A stretch of 64,000 nucleotides of DNA from positions 171,692,807-171,756,806 of the forward strand of contig CM061141.1 of assembly GCA_030789695.1 (NCBI GenBank), given 5' to 3'. The translations under genes were made by a program, and so were the position numbers. Source of the stretch: Scilla litardierei (taxonomy: Eukaryota > Streptophyta > Magnoliopsida > Asparagales > Asparagaceae). The notes below the pieces were generated by a model that made no database searches, had not been told where the DNA came from, and saw only the letters and a program-made list of their open reading frames with translations. This document shows, one piece after another, positions 1-13,600 of this stretch (position 1 is its first letter; every line of letters begins with the position of its first letter).

Positions 1-674
1 AACTGACTATATCTCCTACTATAGATATCCAAATGCTGTAAACTTTGACATTTTAAACATCTACACTTCAAGATCTACAATTTTTATGGTCAATGAAAAA
101 TCAGAATCTGGCTCGAATATGTTGAGATTTATTGAAGAATTTGTGTCATATTTTCTGAATCTGAACAGATCTGCTATGTTTTACGGTACAAGTCACAATA
201 ATTAGCATAAACATCCTGAATTTTTGATATTTGATAACTGAAACCTTGACTAGTATATTACAACTTTAATTTATTAAGTTTTGTTAAATTCACAATGAAA
301 TTGGGTGATATCTGCCAACTTATATGACTGTCTGTATTTTTCCTGCAAGCTGAATCGTTCAAGCAGTGCTTTGAATTGTGTATTATAGATATTCTTCCTT
401 TCATTGCTCATGATGCTTGTTGATACATGGAAAAGAGTTTGATAGTGTGGTTTGCTCATGGATTAGTTCATGTTCTAGGGGCCATGTTAATAACACTCAC
501 CACGTGTTCGTGAAAATGCCAAAATGAAGGCAAAATCCAGAAACTAGAGAAATGTGCTTCATATATTTATGTCATGAAACCAAGTTATGAATTGGTAATG
601 TTTGGGACATGTAAGGCATGGTTTCATATATCAGTAGTAATGAATTGAAATGGATATGATGAAGAGCATGACAC
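1..674. repeat. Direct repeat, left copy (LTR-like non-coding)
   Basis: This AT-rich non-coding stretch is repeated in the same orientation at 25491-26169 with scattered substitutions and small indels. Similarity stops at the ACACTT at 671-676, exactly where the inverted terminal repeat of the next feature begins. The text resembles non-coding LTR sequence of chromovirus (Tekay/Del) type, but no LTR end is visible here, so the class is an inference. No open reading frame of interest is present. Confidence 0.75.
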
Positions 675-1077
675 TTGCATTTTTCATATGGTGGCTTATT
701 CAAAAAGAAATGCATAGTCTTAGCAAACATGGTATTATTAAAGGGATAACCCCACGGTTGTTGCGAATAGCAGGGTTGAAGCATTTTACTATTTCTGGTA
801 GCCCAAGGTATAGGCCAATCTGGGCATCAAACAACCGAAATCTTGACTCCTACGACATCGATAGTGCATCACTATCACTTTTCATGAGAAAATGATAAGA
901 ACCCACTCATGGGTTCAATACACAAGCAATTACCACGGTTAATGATTTCTGGGACTCTCACGGATTTTGCAGATGTGGGGGAAATAAAGTCCCGGAAATA
1001 AGAATCCAAATGAGCAGCGTCTATGGTTTCCATTTGAAGAGTAGATAGTTTCCATGATTTCCCACGATATTTCAATT
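675..1077 (+). repeat. Left inverted terminal repeat of the 675-25134 segment
   Basis: The sequence starts TTGCATTTTTCAT and matches the reverse complement of about 24740-25134, which ends ATGAAAAATGCAA. The outer 65 bp occur only at the two ends. The inner part is one unit of the ~320-bp repeat that fills 21778-24740 (it contains GGGATAACCCCACGG). Long terminal inverted repeats suggest a Mutator-like or foldback element. I see no target-site duplication (GCATGACA on the left, ATGGAGTC on the right) and no transposase. Confidence 0.65.
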
Positions 1078-1958
1078 AAGGATAATGATGCTATTTAGAA
1101 TACAACTCATGCTAAAATAAATACCAATAATTTAATATAGAGATTAAAATCAGAATAATATCACCATAGTGTAGAGCTCTGAGTTGTGATTGTCTTGACA
1201 CAGGCGGTTCGTCGATCCGTGCTATGTGGAGAGAGTTATGCACTTTTCAACGTCGCCCGTCGAGCTCTTTCTTCTTCATGCGAATTTGATTATCTCTTTG
1301 AAGTTTGGAGGAGAGAAATTCGACCAAGCTGAATCGAAATAAGTCTAGGGCCGGCCTTGTTTGTTTGTGCTCTCTCTTTGGTGGGTTTTTCTTGTAGAAA
1401 TAGGAGTCATATATACAAGGCATGTGTCCAAGAGTTATTATAGTCTAATAGGAAATCACCCTTTGTTCGTATCTTATAGATAGAATCCTATTCAATTAAA
1501 ACTCATTGAGATTGATTTGATATGATTTGTTTTCATCACATCACCTTGGTCCAATGAACTTGGTCAATCTCATATGGGAAGTAGAATTCTTTTGTATCCA
1601 AATTAAATCTAATTTGAATCCAAGTTGAACCAAAATTTGACCAAGTCAAATTCTCTTAAGCCAAATTGATTTGAACTTGATTTGATTGTGTATTTGAATT
1701 TTGAACCTTTTTCCTCCATGTCATGTTGATCAAGTCCAATTCTCTTAATCACGAGATTGCCATCTTCATATCTCTTGCATATAATTTCAACATTGCCATT
1801 GTGCACAATTTGCAAGATTTTCACTAATTTGCCACTATTTGCTCTATGTTTATTTCCACATGATAACAATTAACAAACACATCAAAAACGTTCACGAAGG
1901 TTTATTATCATCAAACAAGAAATAATATATTGTTATACCACCTACGTTGTATATAACA
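1078..1958 (-). repeat. Partial SIRE-like LTR
   Basis: Homologous to 16350-17183 and 20935-21777. It ends at ACA (1958), equivalent to the CCAACA ends of the other two LTRs. On the minus strand it is preceded by a purine-rich tract, as expected for a 3' LTR. The portion matching 19985-20935 is absent. It is visibly more diverged than the other two copies. Confidence 0.75.
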
Positions 1959-3249
1959 ATCTCTCCGTTTTGATGATGACAAACCACAATAAGATTTGAT
2001 CAATAAGCTCTTTGTGATGTTATCGTGATATGTGTTTGTGAAGTGTGGTGATGTATGTCAACACGACATAAATCATATGCAAGTTGCTTCCCTATTGACA
2101 TGCTCATTAACATGCATGCTTGCCATGATGAAATCTATCACCATTTTCTTCCCCTTTTGTTATCATCAAAAGAGCACTTATGAACGCCATATATTATGAA
2201 TGTAAAAATAAAATATTATTAGTCAATCAATGTGATCACATTAAGACAATTAAAAATAACCACTTGATATTCAATTAATCTCATAACAATGATTAATACA
2301 CCTTCGTGCTCGTATGATGATTAAAAGGTACAACATATATGGAGAAGTTTCATGAAAATCAACCAAAACAAACCAACTTTCAATATAACATATACTATTT
2401 TAAGATTGATTTTTCCCACCGCATGAAGCATGAGTTCAAGTTACCAACACTTATACATATCCTATAAGGACTCTTAGATGAGGGGTGGTATTGCTTGATA
2501 GATATAACACCAACGTAAAAGATTAATCTTAAAGCATAAGTTGGATACCATTGTGTTGTCTCATTACCATGGACCGTATCCATTTTTCATACGGAGCTCT
2601 TTTCTTCTCATTTTCATTCTTTGCAATATTATTTTTCTTTATTGTTTTTCTTTTCTTTTCATGAGCTCTAATTTTTATTGATGGCAAGATAATTCATATC
2701 CTATAGAATAACATGTTTTCAATATTTTTTAATTCATCCACAGATAGACACTTTTCCAAATTTTATGAAAACAATTCCATACGTGCAAAACAATTAATCT
2801 CATGAAAGTGTTAGGTGAAGGTGTAGAAATCAAGTCATTCAATTTATTGAACATGTCGTGATCATTCAGAAAGTCTAATATGCAATTATAGTCATGACTA
2901 TAATATAAGATTTCTATATGGATATGAATATCATTCAAAATTGCAATTTTGATAAACAAAAGAGATAAACAATAAGCTTAGTCTATATAAATGTTGCACT
3001 TATTCAAATATTTTTTGTTTTAATTTTTTATGGGTTTTCAAAAAAATTCTATCACACAAAAAGAATCAAAAACACACCAAAATAAACACAAAAACACACA
3101 AATCACTCCAAAAGATGAAAACACGCCAAAAATCCTATGAAGGTATGTAATGAGCTTAAATAAGATACCATACCTTCGCGTTGTCGTTCGGCCAAGGAAC
3201 TTCAATGAAATTGACATCGAATTCATAGTTCATTACCCCTCCATCTTAC
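1959..3249 (-). other. Internal non-coding region of SIRE-like relic
   Basis: About 1.3 kb without a supportable gene. It is collinear with 17184-18500 of the second SIRE-like copy, including a 'cccctttttgttatcatcaaaa'-like stretch near 2150. The pol gene would normally lie here. Confidence 0.6.
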
Positions 3250-4574
3250 CTACACAGAAGATGTTATGTGTGACCTTGGAATCCAACAAGATCCACTCAT
3301 GTTAGTCATCAAACTTTTAGGAACCCATATTTGTTTAAACTTTATGTTTTTGTTCCTATATATGCAATGATGAGAAGTATTACCAACACATCCAAATGTA
3401 AACCACATTGCATGAATATTTCTAACTTTTGTTGGCTCATTGTGAACTTTCTTTTTTAGGCTTTTCAACATATTTCAAACCATATCCAAGTCCTCGCCTA
3501 TTATTGCTATATAATTGATTTCCAAGAATAATATCCAAGGATTGTTTTCTAACACTGAATTTCTTTATAATCAATTCTAGGTTTGTGACTTTGGATTTCA
3601 AGTAAATATTTTCCTTCACAAGCAAAGTGCATTTACTAATAAAAGCCTTTTTATTCTCCACTTCATTCTTTCTCAGATTTTTTGCTTTCTTCTCTGTCTC
3701 CAAAGATTATTTTCAGTTTTCATCCTGGTCAATTTTTATTTTAGCTCCTTTCTTTCATTTTTCAACATAATTATCTTTTCATTAAGCCCTTTCTTTTCAG
3801 ATTCTTTCTTAATCAATTTTTCATTGAGTTCTTTATTCTTATTTTCCACCATGGTCATTTTTTCTTGGCAAGCTTTATTTTCTGTCTCTAGCTTAGGGCA
3901 TGTGTTACACTTTAAGGTTACGTGCACAACGAGGGGTTTCTTTTCTAATATTTGCAAACGTGTCCTTAAGTGTTTCCATTTCAGTTTTCAGTTTTCATCG
4001 TCAAGAGACATATATTAGTTTTCTTGTTGCAGTTCATAGTTTGATTCTGTAAGGGATTTAACATTGGTTTCTGACCTATTAATTTTAGCATGCATATTTT
4101 CACAAATAGTTACAAACTCACGTTTAGAACGAAATTGTACATCATCAAAATCTCTCATTAAACATATAGAAGTATGGGCAGTCTCATCTTGTGGTTCGTC
4201 CTCGCTATCTTCATCCCATATTGTCACAGGTAATTTTCCTTTCTTCTCCACATAGTTGCTTTTCATCACAGGATTGAATAGCCTTATTTCTTGCAATAAA
4301 AACATTGCAATAAATTAGCCGTATTGTGCTCAGAAGAATTATTTGCAGGATTAAATTTATTGAAACGGTTGAACCTTTTTGTCATTTTAGCTCTTCCTTG
4401 TGGAGTCATGATGTATCTTCTAAATCCTCTCACCATTAACGCTTGCTCATTATCAAGCTCTTCATCGCTTTCTTCAATGGCTTTAAATGCTAAAGCCTTC
4501 GAGCTCTTAGCCTCGGATTTCTCCTCCTTTTCTCTAGATTTTGTCGTCTTTAATTCAAGCTCATGCGACATCAA
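3250..4574 (-). pseudogene. SIRE-like gag remnant
   Basis: In transcription order (right to left) the broken frames show an acidic/basic segment with ALMVRGFRRYI and a CFYCKK half zinc knuckle (4284-4574), then an acidic stretch with WDEDSEDEPQDE (4015-4305), lysine/glutamate-rich coiled coil (3736-3957 and 3437-3703, with LELIIKKFS and GLGYG), and finally a degenerate zinc-knuckle region followed by KQIWVPK (3250-3471). This order is typical of SIRE/Maximus gag. Gag would form the virus-like particle and bind RNA. Several frameshifts and stops separate the pieces. The 5' end of gag is lost at the junction at 4574. Confidence 0.75.
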
Positions 4575-5427
4575 ATTTCCAACTGAAAAAGCATGTGAAT
4601 ATCTTAAGCTTGTGGAAGAACGCTTTCGTTCTGTCGATAACTTTCTTGCTGGTGCATTAATGTCTCAACTTATGTCCATGAAGTTCAATGGGACTAAGAA
4701 CATGCAAGAACATATCCTTAAAATGACAAACATTGCCGCAAGACTTAAGTCATTAGGTATGCAAGTGGATGATTCCTTCCTCGTTCAGTTTATATTAAAT
4801 TCATTACCTTCTGAGTATGATGCTTTCCAAATCAATTATAACATTATAAAGGACAAGTGGGATATTAATGAATTAACTGGAAGCTCATTCAGGAGGAAAA
4901 TAGGTTAAAGAACTTGGGTGGACACTCTGTTAACCTAGCCACTCATGGAACTGCAAAGTTGCTCAAGCCAAAAGGTAGGAAATTCAAGAGGAAATGGCCT
5001 ATTAAAGGTGAACATTCTAGAAAGGCGGAACATTATGTGAATAGGTGTCGTTTCTACAAAAAGGAAGGACATTGGTAGAAGGATTGTCTCAAATGTAAGA
5101 CATGGTTTGAAAAGAAAGGGATTCCATTCGATCCAAACCACAAACCACATTAAGAACTATCTGTTTACGTGGAATCGCATGAAGTCTCCTATTAAAGGCA
5201 TAAGAACTTATCGTCTAGTCCTTGATACTGGCTTAAGAATGACTTTTTATCTTCTTGCAATTACACGGAATCTTGTTTCCTTTCCGATGTTGGATTTATG
5301 TGGTTATAAATGTAAATTTGAACATGTATGTTTTAATTTGTACAATCACGTTAAGCTTGTTAATTCAATACTTATTGATGGATTGTATAAATTGAATCTT
5401 AATAATGAATTATCTGAACCGTGGTGG
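4575..5427 (+). pseudogene. Copia gag / gag-pre-integrase fragment, copy 1
   Basis: Starting inside the gag-polypeptide (UBN2-type) domain, the frame reads through MKFNGTKNM, RLKSLGMQVDDSFLVQFILN and SLPSEYDAFQINYN, which are typical of plant Ty1/copia Gag. After a frameshift near 4890 come a zinc knuckle (CRFYKKEGHW, with the second Cys changed to Tyr, then an in-frame TAG near 5077) and KGIPFDPN. From 5160 to 5425 the remnants match the segment around the protease and gag-pre-integrase (GIRTYRLVLDTG, ITRNLVS, ILIDGLYKLNLNNE). No integrase or reverse transcriptase follows: the satellite starts at 5428. The 5' junction is with the minus-strand SIRE-like relic. Confidence 0.85.
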
Positions 5428-6958
5428 ATCTTTATAATTTTATTAAATGATATGATTTTTATATCCTACATTTGTCTTCTCTTCTTTTTTCGATTGGAGA
5501 TGGCGATCTACCGGTTCCAACGGACATTTTTGCGTATTTTCTTAACTTGGGGCTATTTTTCAACGATATGATTTTTATAGCCTAAGTTTGACATCTCTTA
5601 TTTTTCAGTTGAAAATGGAGGTCTCCCAGTTCCAATGGACATTTTGACGGATTTGTCTGACATCTGTGCTATTTTTTGTATTTTCAGCAAGATATCGATC
5701 ATTTTATTAAGTGAAATGATTTTTTGGCCTAATTTTGTCTCCCAGTTCCAATAGTTCCAATGGACATTTTGACGGGTCCAACTGAAATTTTTGCCTATTT
5801 TTCTGAGCACTGTGCTATTTTTTGAATTTTACGAATGATATGGATCTTTTTATTAAATGATAAGTTTTTTGACCTAATTTAGTCTTTTCTTATTTTTCAG
5901 CTTAAGATGACGATCTACCGGTTCCAATGGACATTTTTTGTAGATTCTTTTGAAATCCGGGCTATTTCCTACATTTTCTGGAAGAGAAGAATCTTTTTAT
6001 TAAATGATATGATTTTATGGCCGAAGTTTGTCTTCTCTTATTTTTAATTTGAAAGTTACGATCGCCTGGTTCCAACGAACATTTTTGCGGATTTTTCTAA
6101 GCTCGATGCTATTTTCTACATTTATTGATAGATATGGATCTGTATATTAAAAGATATGATTTTTATATCCTAATTTTGTGTTCTCTTATTTTTCCATTGA
6201 AAATCTCCATCTTCTCCAACGGCCATTTTTTGATAGATATGGATCTTATTATTAAATGATATAATTTTGGGACTTATTTTGTCTTCTCTTATTTCTTTAG
6301 TTGGGGATGGCTATTTCCTGGTTCCAATCGACATTTTTGCGGATTTTTCTGAGCTTGGGGATATTTTCTTTATTTTCTGGAAGATATCGATCGTTTTATT
6401 AATTGTTATGAATTTTAGCCTAATTTTGTCTTCTCTTATTTTTTTCGTTGAATATGGCAATCGCCCGGTTACAATGGAAATTTTTGTAAATTTTCTAAGC
6501 TCCTGCCTATTTTCTACATTTTCTGTAAGATATGGATCTTTATATTAAATGATATGATTTTTATCGTCTAATTTTATCTTCTCTTATTTTTTAATTTGAG
6601 ATGGTGATCTCCATGTTCCAACAGAAATTTTTGCAGTTTTTTCTGATCGGTCTATTTTCTAAATTTTATGAAAGATATGGATCTTTTATTAAATTATATG
6701 ATTTTTTTGCCTAATTTGGTCTTTTCTTATTTTTAAGTTGAAGATGGCGATCAACCAATTCCAACGGACATTTTGGCGAATTCTTCTGAGCTTCGGGCTA
6801 TTTTCTACATTTTCTAGAAGATATGGATCGTTTTTTAAATGATATGATTTTGGCCTAATTTTTTTCTCTTATTTTTAAGTTGAAGATTGCAATCTCCCGG
6901 TTTCAACGGACATTTTTGCTGCTGTTTCTGAGCGTGGGGCTATTTTTTAACATTTACT
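5428..6958 (+). repeat. ~150-bp satellite, block 1 (about 10 monomers)
   Basis: Tandem AT-rich monomers of about 145-160 bp in head-to-tail orientation. Each contains recognisable forms of GATGGCGATCTCCCGGTTCC, AACGGACATTTTTGCGGATT and TTATTAAATGATATGATTTT. Monomers differ by many substitutions and small indels, so the array is old or poorly homogenised. Short open frames run through the units in several phases but carry no sign of protein selection. Confidence 0.93.
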
Positions 6959-7699
6959 TGGTTTTACATGAGGAAAACATGATGTTAGCACAGATGGCAG
7001 CACTGAGGATGAGGAGTTCAAGATGAAGTGTTGGGAATAGGCTAATAGTTTAAGCTTGATGTTTATGTGAACGAACAGGGCAAATAACATTAAGGGCACA
7101 ATTCCACAAACTGAAAAAGCAAGCGAATATCTTAAGCTTATGGTTGAACTCTTTCGTTCTGTGGATAAGTCTATTGCTTGTGCATTACTTTTTCAACTTA
7201 CGTACATGAAGTTCAATGGGACTAAGAGCATGTAAGAACACATCATTGAAATGACAAACATTGCAGCAAGACTTAAGTCATTAGGTATGCAAGTGGATGA
7301 TTCCTTCCTTGTTCAGTTTATACTAAATTCGTTACCTTCTGAGTATGGAGCTTTCTAAATCAACTATAACACTATAAAGGACAAGTGTGATATTAATGAA
7401 TTAACTGAAAAGCTCATTCAGGAGGAAACAGGTTAAAGAACTCTGGAGGACACTTCGTTACCTAACCACTCATTGAACTACAAAGTTGCTCAAGCCAAAC
7501 GTAAGAAATTCAAAAGGAAAGGATCCATTAAAGGTGAACATTCTAGAAAGAATTAACATTATAGCAATAGGTGTCATTTCTACAAAAAGAAAGGACATTC
7601 GCAGAAGGATTGTCTCAAATGTATGGCATGGTTTTCAAAAGAAAGGAATCCCATTCGATCCAAAGCATTATCCTAAGGAAGAACTCTTTGTGGAATAGG
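6959..7699 (+). pseudogene. Copia gag fragment, copy 2, inside the satellite
   Basis: A second copy of the 4575-5427 gag segment: the same order of NGTKSM, RLKSLGMQVDDSFLVQFILN and SLPSEYGAF, then the zinc-knuckle region and KGIPFDPKHYP. It extends about 130 bp further 5' (6959-7090) and ends earlier at the 3' side. At least three in-frame stops are present (for example within the NGTKSM segment near 7230, and at 7357). The satellite resumes at 7700 at the same monomer phase as after copy 1. Confidence 0.82.
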
Positions 7700-10600
7700 T
7701 ATCTGTTTATTAAATGATATGATTTTTATAGCCTAATATGGTCTTCTCTTATTTTTTTTTAATTGAAGATGGCGATGTCCCAGTTCAAACGGACATTTTT
7801 GTGGATATTTTTGAGATCGGAACTATTTTTGACACTTTCTGTAAGATAAAGGATATTTTTATTAAATGATATGATTTTTCTAGCCTAATTTTTTCTGATC
7901 TAATTTTTCAGTTAAAGATGGCGATATCCTGGTTCCAACGGATATTTTTGCAGATTTTTATGACTTCTAGGCTATTTTCTGCATTTTATTGAGGATATGA
8001 TCTTTTATTAAATGATATGATTTTTATAGCCTAAATTTGTCTTCTTTTATTTTTCAATTGAAGATGGCAGTCTCCCAGTTCCAACAGACATTTTTGTGGA
8101 TTTTTTAACCTTAGTGATATTTTCTATATTTGCTGGAAGATATCGATCGTTTTAATAAATAATATGATTTTTGGCCTAATTTTGTCTTCTCTTATTTTTT
8201 TCCGTGATGATACCGATCTCCCGGTTCCAACGGACATTTTTGTGGATTTTTCTGAGCTCGGTCAATTTTCTACATTTTTTGGAAGATATGGATCTTTATA
8301 TTAAATGATATCATTTTGGGTCCAATTTTGTCTTCTCTTATTTTTCAGTTCAAGATGGTGATCTACCTGTTCAAACGGACATTTTTGCGGATTTTTCTGT
8401 GCACGGAGCTATTTTCTACATTTTATTGAAGGTACAGATCTTTTTATTAAATGATATGATTTTCGCCTAATTTAGTCTTCTCTTAAGGTTAAGATAGCGA
8501 TCTCCCGGTTTCAACGGACATTTTTGTTGATTTTTCTGAGCTCGAAACTATTTTTCTATATTTTGTAGAAGTTATTGATATTTTTATTAAATAATATGAT
8601 TTTTTGGCCTAATTTTGTCTTCTCTTATTTTCAGTTGAAAATGGCGATCTCTCAGTTCCAACAGACGTTTGTGCGGATTTTTCTGAGCTCCGGGCTATTT
8701 TCTACGTTTTCTGTAAGTGATGAATCTCTATATTAATTGATATGATTTTTATAGTAATTTTTCTCTTCTATTAGTTTTCAGTTGAAAATGGTGATCTCAT
8801 GTGTCCAACAGACATTTATGCGGATTTTTTAGAGCTCGGTGCTATTTTTATATATTTTCGAGAAGTTATGGATCTTTTTATTAAATGATATGATTTTTTG
8901 GTCCAGTTTTGTCTTCTCTTATTTTTAGTTGAAGATGTCGATCTCTCGTTTCTAACGGACATTTTTGTAGATTTTTCTTAGCTCGGAACTATTTTCAAAA
9001 GTTCATTGAAGATACGGATCTTTTTATTAAATGATATGATTTTATGGACTACGTTTGTCATCTCATATTTTTCAATTGAATATGTCGATCTCCGGTTCTA
9101 ACAGATATTTTTGCTGATTTTTCTGACCTCAAGGCGATTTTCTAAATTCTTGGGAAGATATAGAATTTTTTATTAAATGATTTGATTTTTGGTCTACTTT
9201 TATTCTCTTATTTTTCAGTTGAAGATGGCAATATCCCGGTTCCAATGGACATTTTAGGGATTTTCTGAGCTATGGGCAATTTTCAACATTTTTTTGTAAG
9301 ATTTGAATCTTTATATTAAATGATATGATTTTTATAACCTAATTTTGTCGTCTTTTATTTTCCAGTTGAAGATGGCGATCTCTCAATTCCAGCAGACATT
9401 TATGCAAATTTTTCTGAGATCGGTGTTATTTTTCTACATTTTCGGGAAGTTATATATCTTTTTATCAAATGATATGATTTTTTGGACAAATTGTGTCCTC
9501 TCTTATTTTTCAGTTAAAGATGGCGATCTCTCGGTTCTAACAGATATTTTTTCAGATTATTTTGACCTCGGGGCTATTTTCTAAATTTTATTGAAGATAT
9601 GGATCTTTTTATTAAAGTATATTATTTTTGGCCTAAGTTTGTCTTCTCTTATTTTTCAATTGAAGATGGCGATCTCCCGGTTCCAACGGACATTTTGGCA
9701 TATTTTTATGAGCCCGGTGCTATTTTCTACATTTTATGGAAGATCCATCTTTTTATTATATGATTTTTATAGACTATGTTTCTCTTCTCTTATTTTTTTC
9801 AGTTGAAGATGGCAATCTACTAGTGCCAATGCTCATTTTTGCATATTTTTCTTAGCTTGGGGAAATTTTTCAACATTTTCTGGAAAATATGTATCTTTTT
9901 ATTAAATGTTTTGATTTTTAGCCTAATTTTGTCTTCTCTTTTTTCAGTTGATGATGGTGATCTCTCAGTTCCAACAGACATTTGTGTGGATAATTTTGAG
10001 CTACGGGCTATTTTCTACATTTTCTGTAAGATATAGATCTTTATATTAAAAGATATGATTTTTATGGCCTAATTTTGTCTTCTCTAAATTTTTTCAGTTG
10101 AAAATCGCAATCTCCTGGTTTCAACGGACATTTTTGCAGATTTTTCTGAGCTCGAGTCTAATTTCTACATTTTTGGAAGATATGTATCTTTTTGTTACAT
10201 AATATGATTTAGTGGCCTAACTTTGTCATCTCTTATTTTTGAGTTGAATATGGCGATCTCATAGTTCCAACGGACATTTTTTGTGGATTTTTCTGAGCTC
10301 GGGGCTATTTTCTACATTTTCTTGAATACATGTATCTTTTATTAAATGGTATGATTTTGGTAACCTAACTTTATATTCTCTTATTTTTTCAATTGAAGAT
10401 GGCGATATCCCAGTTCCAACAGACATTTTGCGGATATTTCTAAGCTCAAAATTATTTTCTACATTTTTTGCGAATATTTTTATTAAATGATATGATTTTT
10501 CTAGCTTAATATTGGCTGATCTTAATTTTCAGTTGGAGATGGCAATCTCGCGGTTCCAACGGACATTTTTTCGGATTTTTCTAACCTCGGGGCTATTTTC

Positions 10601-13600
10601 TACATTTTATTGAGGATATGGACCGGTATGATTTTTATAGCCTAACTTTGTCTTCTCTTATTTTTTCGGTTGAAGATGGCAGTCTCCCGTTTCCAACGGA
10701 CATTTTTGCGAATTTTTCTGACCTCTGTGATATTTTCTGTATTCTCTAGAAGATGTCGATTGTTTTATTAAATGATATGATTTTTGGCCTAATTTTGTCT
10801 TCCCTTAATTTATTGTTCCTAATGGTGATTTTCCGGTTCCAGCGGACATTTTTGTGGATTTTTCTGAGCTCAGGTATATTTTCTGCATTTTCTTAAAGAT
10901 ATGGATCTTTTATTAAATGCTATCATTTTTGACCAAATTTTGTCTTCTCTTATTTTTCTGTTGAAGATGGCAATCTAACTGTTCAATGGATATTTAAGCG
11001 GATTTTTTGTACTCGGTGCAATTTTCAACATTTTTTGAAGATTTGGATCTTTTATTAAATTATATTATTTTTTCCCCTAATTTTGTCTTCTGTTATTTTT
11101 CAGTTGAATATGGCGATCTATCGGTTCCACCGGACATTTTTGCGTATTTTTCTGCGCACGAAACTATTTTTCTCTATTTTCTAGATGTTATGGATCTTTT
11201 TATTAAATAATATCATTTTTGGCCTAATTTTATCTTCTCTTATTTTCAGTTGAAAATGGCGATCTCCCGGTTCCAACGGACATTTCTGTGCATCTTTCTG
11301 TGCTCCTGGCTATTTTCTACAATTTGTGTAAGATATCAATCTTTATATTATGTGATATGATTTTTATAGCCTAATTTTTGTATTTTTCTTGTTTTTTTAG
11401 TTGAAAATGGCATCTCCCAGGTCTAACTGATATTTTAGTTGATTTTTCAGAATTCAGGGCTATTTTTATACATTTTTGAGAAGTTATGGATCCTTTTATT
11501 AGAGTAAATGATTTTTGTCATAATTTTGTCGCCTGTTTTTAGGTTGAAGATGGCGATCTCTCGGTTCCTACGGACATTTTCAGGGATTTTTGAGCTCCGG
11601 ACTATAATCTAAATTTTCGGTAAAATTTAAATATTTATATTAAATGATATAATTTTTGGCAGAATTTTGTCTTCTCTTATTTTACAGTTGAAGATGTCGA
11701 TCTCCTGGTTCCAATGAATAGTTTTGCAAATTTTTCTCACATCGGAACTATTTTCAAAAGTTCATTGAAGATATGGATCTTTTTTATAAATGTTATGATT
11801 TTTATATACTAGTTATGTCTTCTCTTAATTTTCAATTGAAGATGGCAATCTCCCGGTTCCAACTGACATTTTACGAATTTTTTAACCTCGAGGCTATTTT
11901 CTAAATTTTCTGGTTATATTAATGATAAGATTTTTGGCCTAATATTGTCTTCTCTTATTTTTTTCAGTTGAAGATGGCGATCTCCCGGTTCCAAAGGACA
12001 TTTTAGCGATTTTTTGAGCTCTGGGCTTTTTTCTACATTTTCTGTAAGATATGAATTTGTATATTAAATGATATGTTTTTATAATCCTAATTTTGTCTTC
12101 TCTTATTTTTTTAAGTTGAAGATGGCGCTCTTCCAATTCCAACAGACATTTTTTTGGATTTTTTAAGATCGTTGCTATTTTTCCTACATTTTCAGAAAGT
12201 TATAGATCTTTTTATTAAATGATATATTTTTTGGACTAATTTTGTCTTCTCTTATTTTTTAAGTTAAAAATAGCGATCTCCCGGTTCTGACAGACATTTT
12301 TGCGGATTATTCTGACCTCTTGGCTATTTTCTAATTTTTTTTGGGAAATATAGATCTTTTTATTAAATTATAAATTTTTGGCTTAAGTTTGTCTTCACTT
12401 ATTTTTCAATTTAAGATGGCGATCTCTCGGTTTCAACAGACATTTTTGCGGATTTTTATGAGCCCTGTGCTATTTTCTACATTTTATGGAATATATGTAT
12501 CTTTTTATTAAATGATATGATTTTTATAGCCTACAATTCTCTTCTCTTATTTTTTCCGTTGAAGATAGCGATCTATCGGTTCCTATGCACATTTTTATGG
12601 AATTTTCTTACCTTAGGGATATTTTTCTAAATTTTTTGGAAAATATGTATATTTTTAATAAATGATATGATTTGTTGGCCTAATTTTGTCTTCTCTTTTT
12701 TCAGTTGAAAATGGCGATCTCTCGGTTCCAACGGACATTTGTGCAGATTTTTTAAAGCTCCGGACTATTTTCTACATTTTCTGCACGATATGGATCTTTA
12801 TATTAAATGATATGATTTTTTATAGCCTAATTTGTCTTCTCTTATTTAAGTTGAAAATGGTGCACTCCTGATTCCAACTGACATTTTTACAGATTTTTCT
12901 AAGCTCGGGGCAATTTTCTACTTTTTCAAAAAGTAATGTGTCTTTCTACTAATGATATGATTTTTTGACCTAATTTTTATTCTCTTATTTTTAGTCGAAA
13001 ATGTCGATCTACCGGTTCCAACGGACATTTTCACGAATCTATCTGACCTCGGGCATATTTTCTAAATTTTCTGGAAGATATTGATCTTCTTATTAAATGA
13101 TATTATTTTTGGCTTAATTTTGTCTTCTCTTATTTTTAAGTTGAAGATGGAGATCTGCCAGTTCCAACGGACATTTTTGCTGATTTTACTGAATTCGGTG
13201 CTATTTTCTACATTTTATGGAAGATATGTATCTTTTTATTAAATGAGATAATTTTTATAGCCTACGTTTGTCTTCTTTTATTTTTTAAGTCGAAGATGGC
13301 GATCTACCGGTTCCAACAGACATTTTTGCAGATTTTAATTAGCATTTGGCAATTATTCTACATTTTCTGGAAGATATGGACTTTTATTAAATGATATGAT
13401 TATTTCGCCAAATTTTGTTTTCTATTTTTTAGTTAAAGATGGCGATCTCCTGGTTCCAACGAACATTTGAGCGGATTTTTCTGAGCTAGTGCTATTTTCT
13501 ACATTAACAGTAAGATATGGCCTTTTTATTAAATGATATGATTGTTATTGTCTAATTTTGTCTACTCTTTTTTCAGTTGAAAATGGCCATCTCCCAGTTT

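Larger units (their letters stand above)
1078..4574 (-). mobile_element. SIRE-like Ty1/copia relic, truncated, no pol
   Basis: The minus strand is collinear with the better preserved element at 15843-21777: part of an LTR (1078-1958), an internal non-coding stretch (1959-3250) and gag remnants (3250-4574). The 5' half, including the primer binding site and 5' LTR, is missing; the sequence is cut at 4574, where a plus-strand copia fragment begins. No reverse transcriptase or integrase lies between gag and the LTR. The same deletion is present in the second copy, so it predates their separation. Confidence 0.75.
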
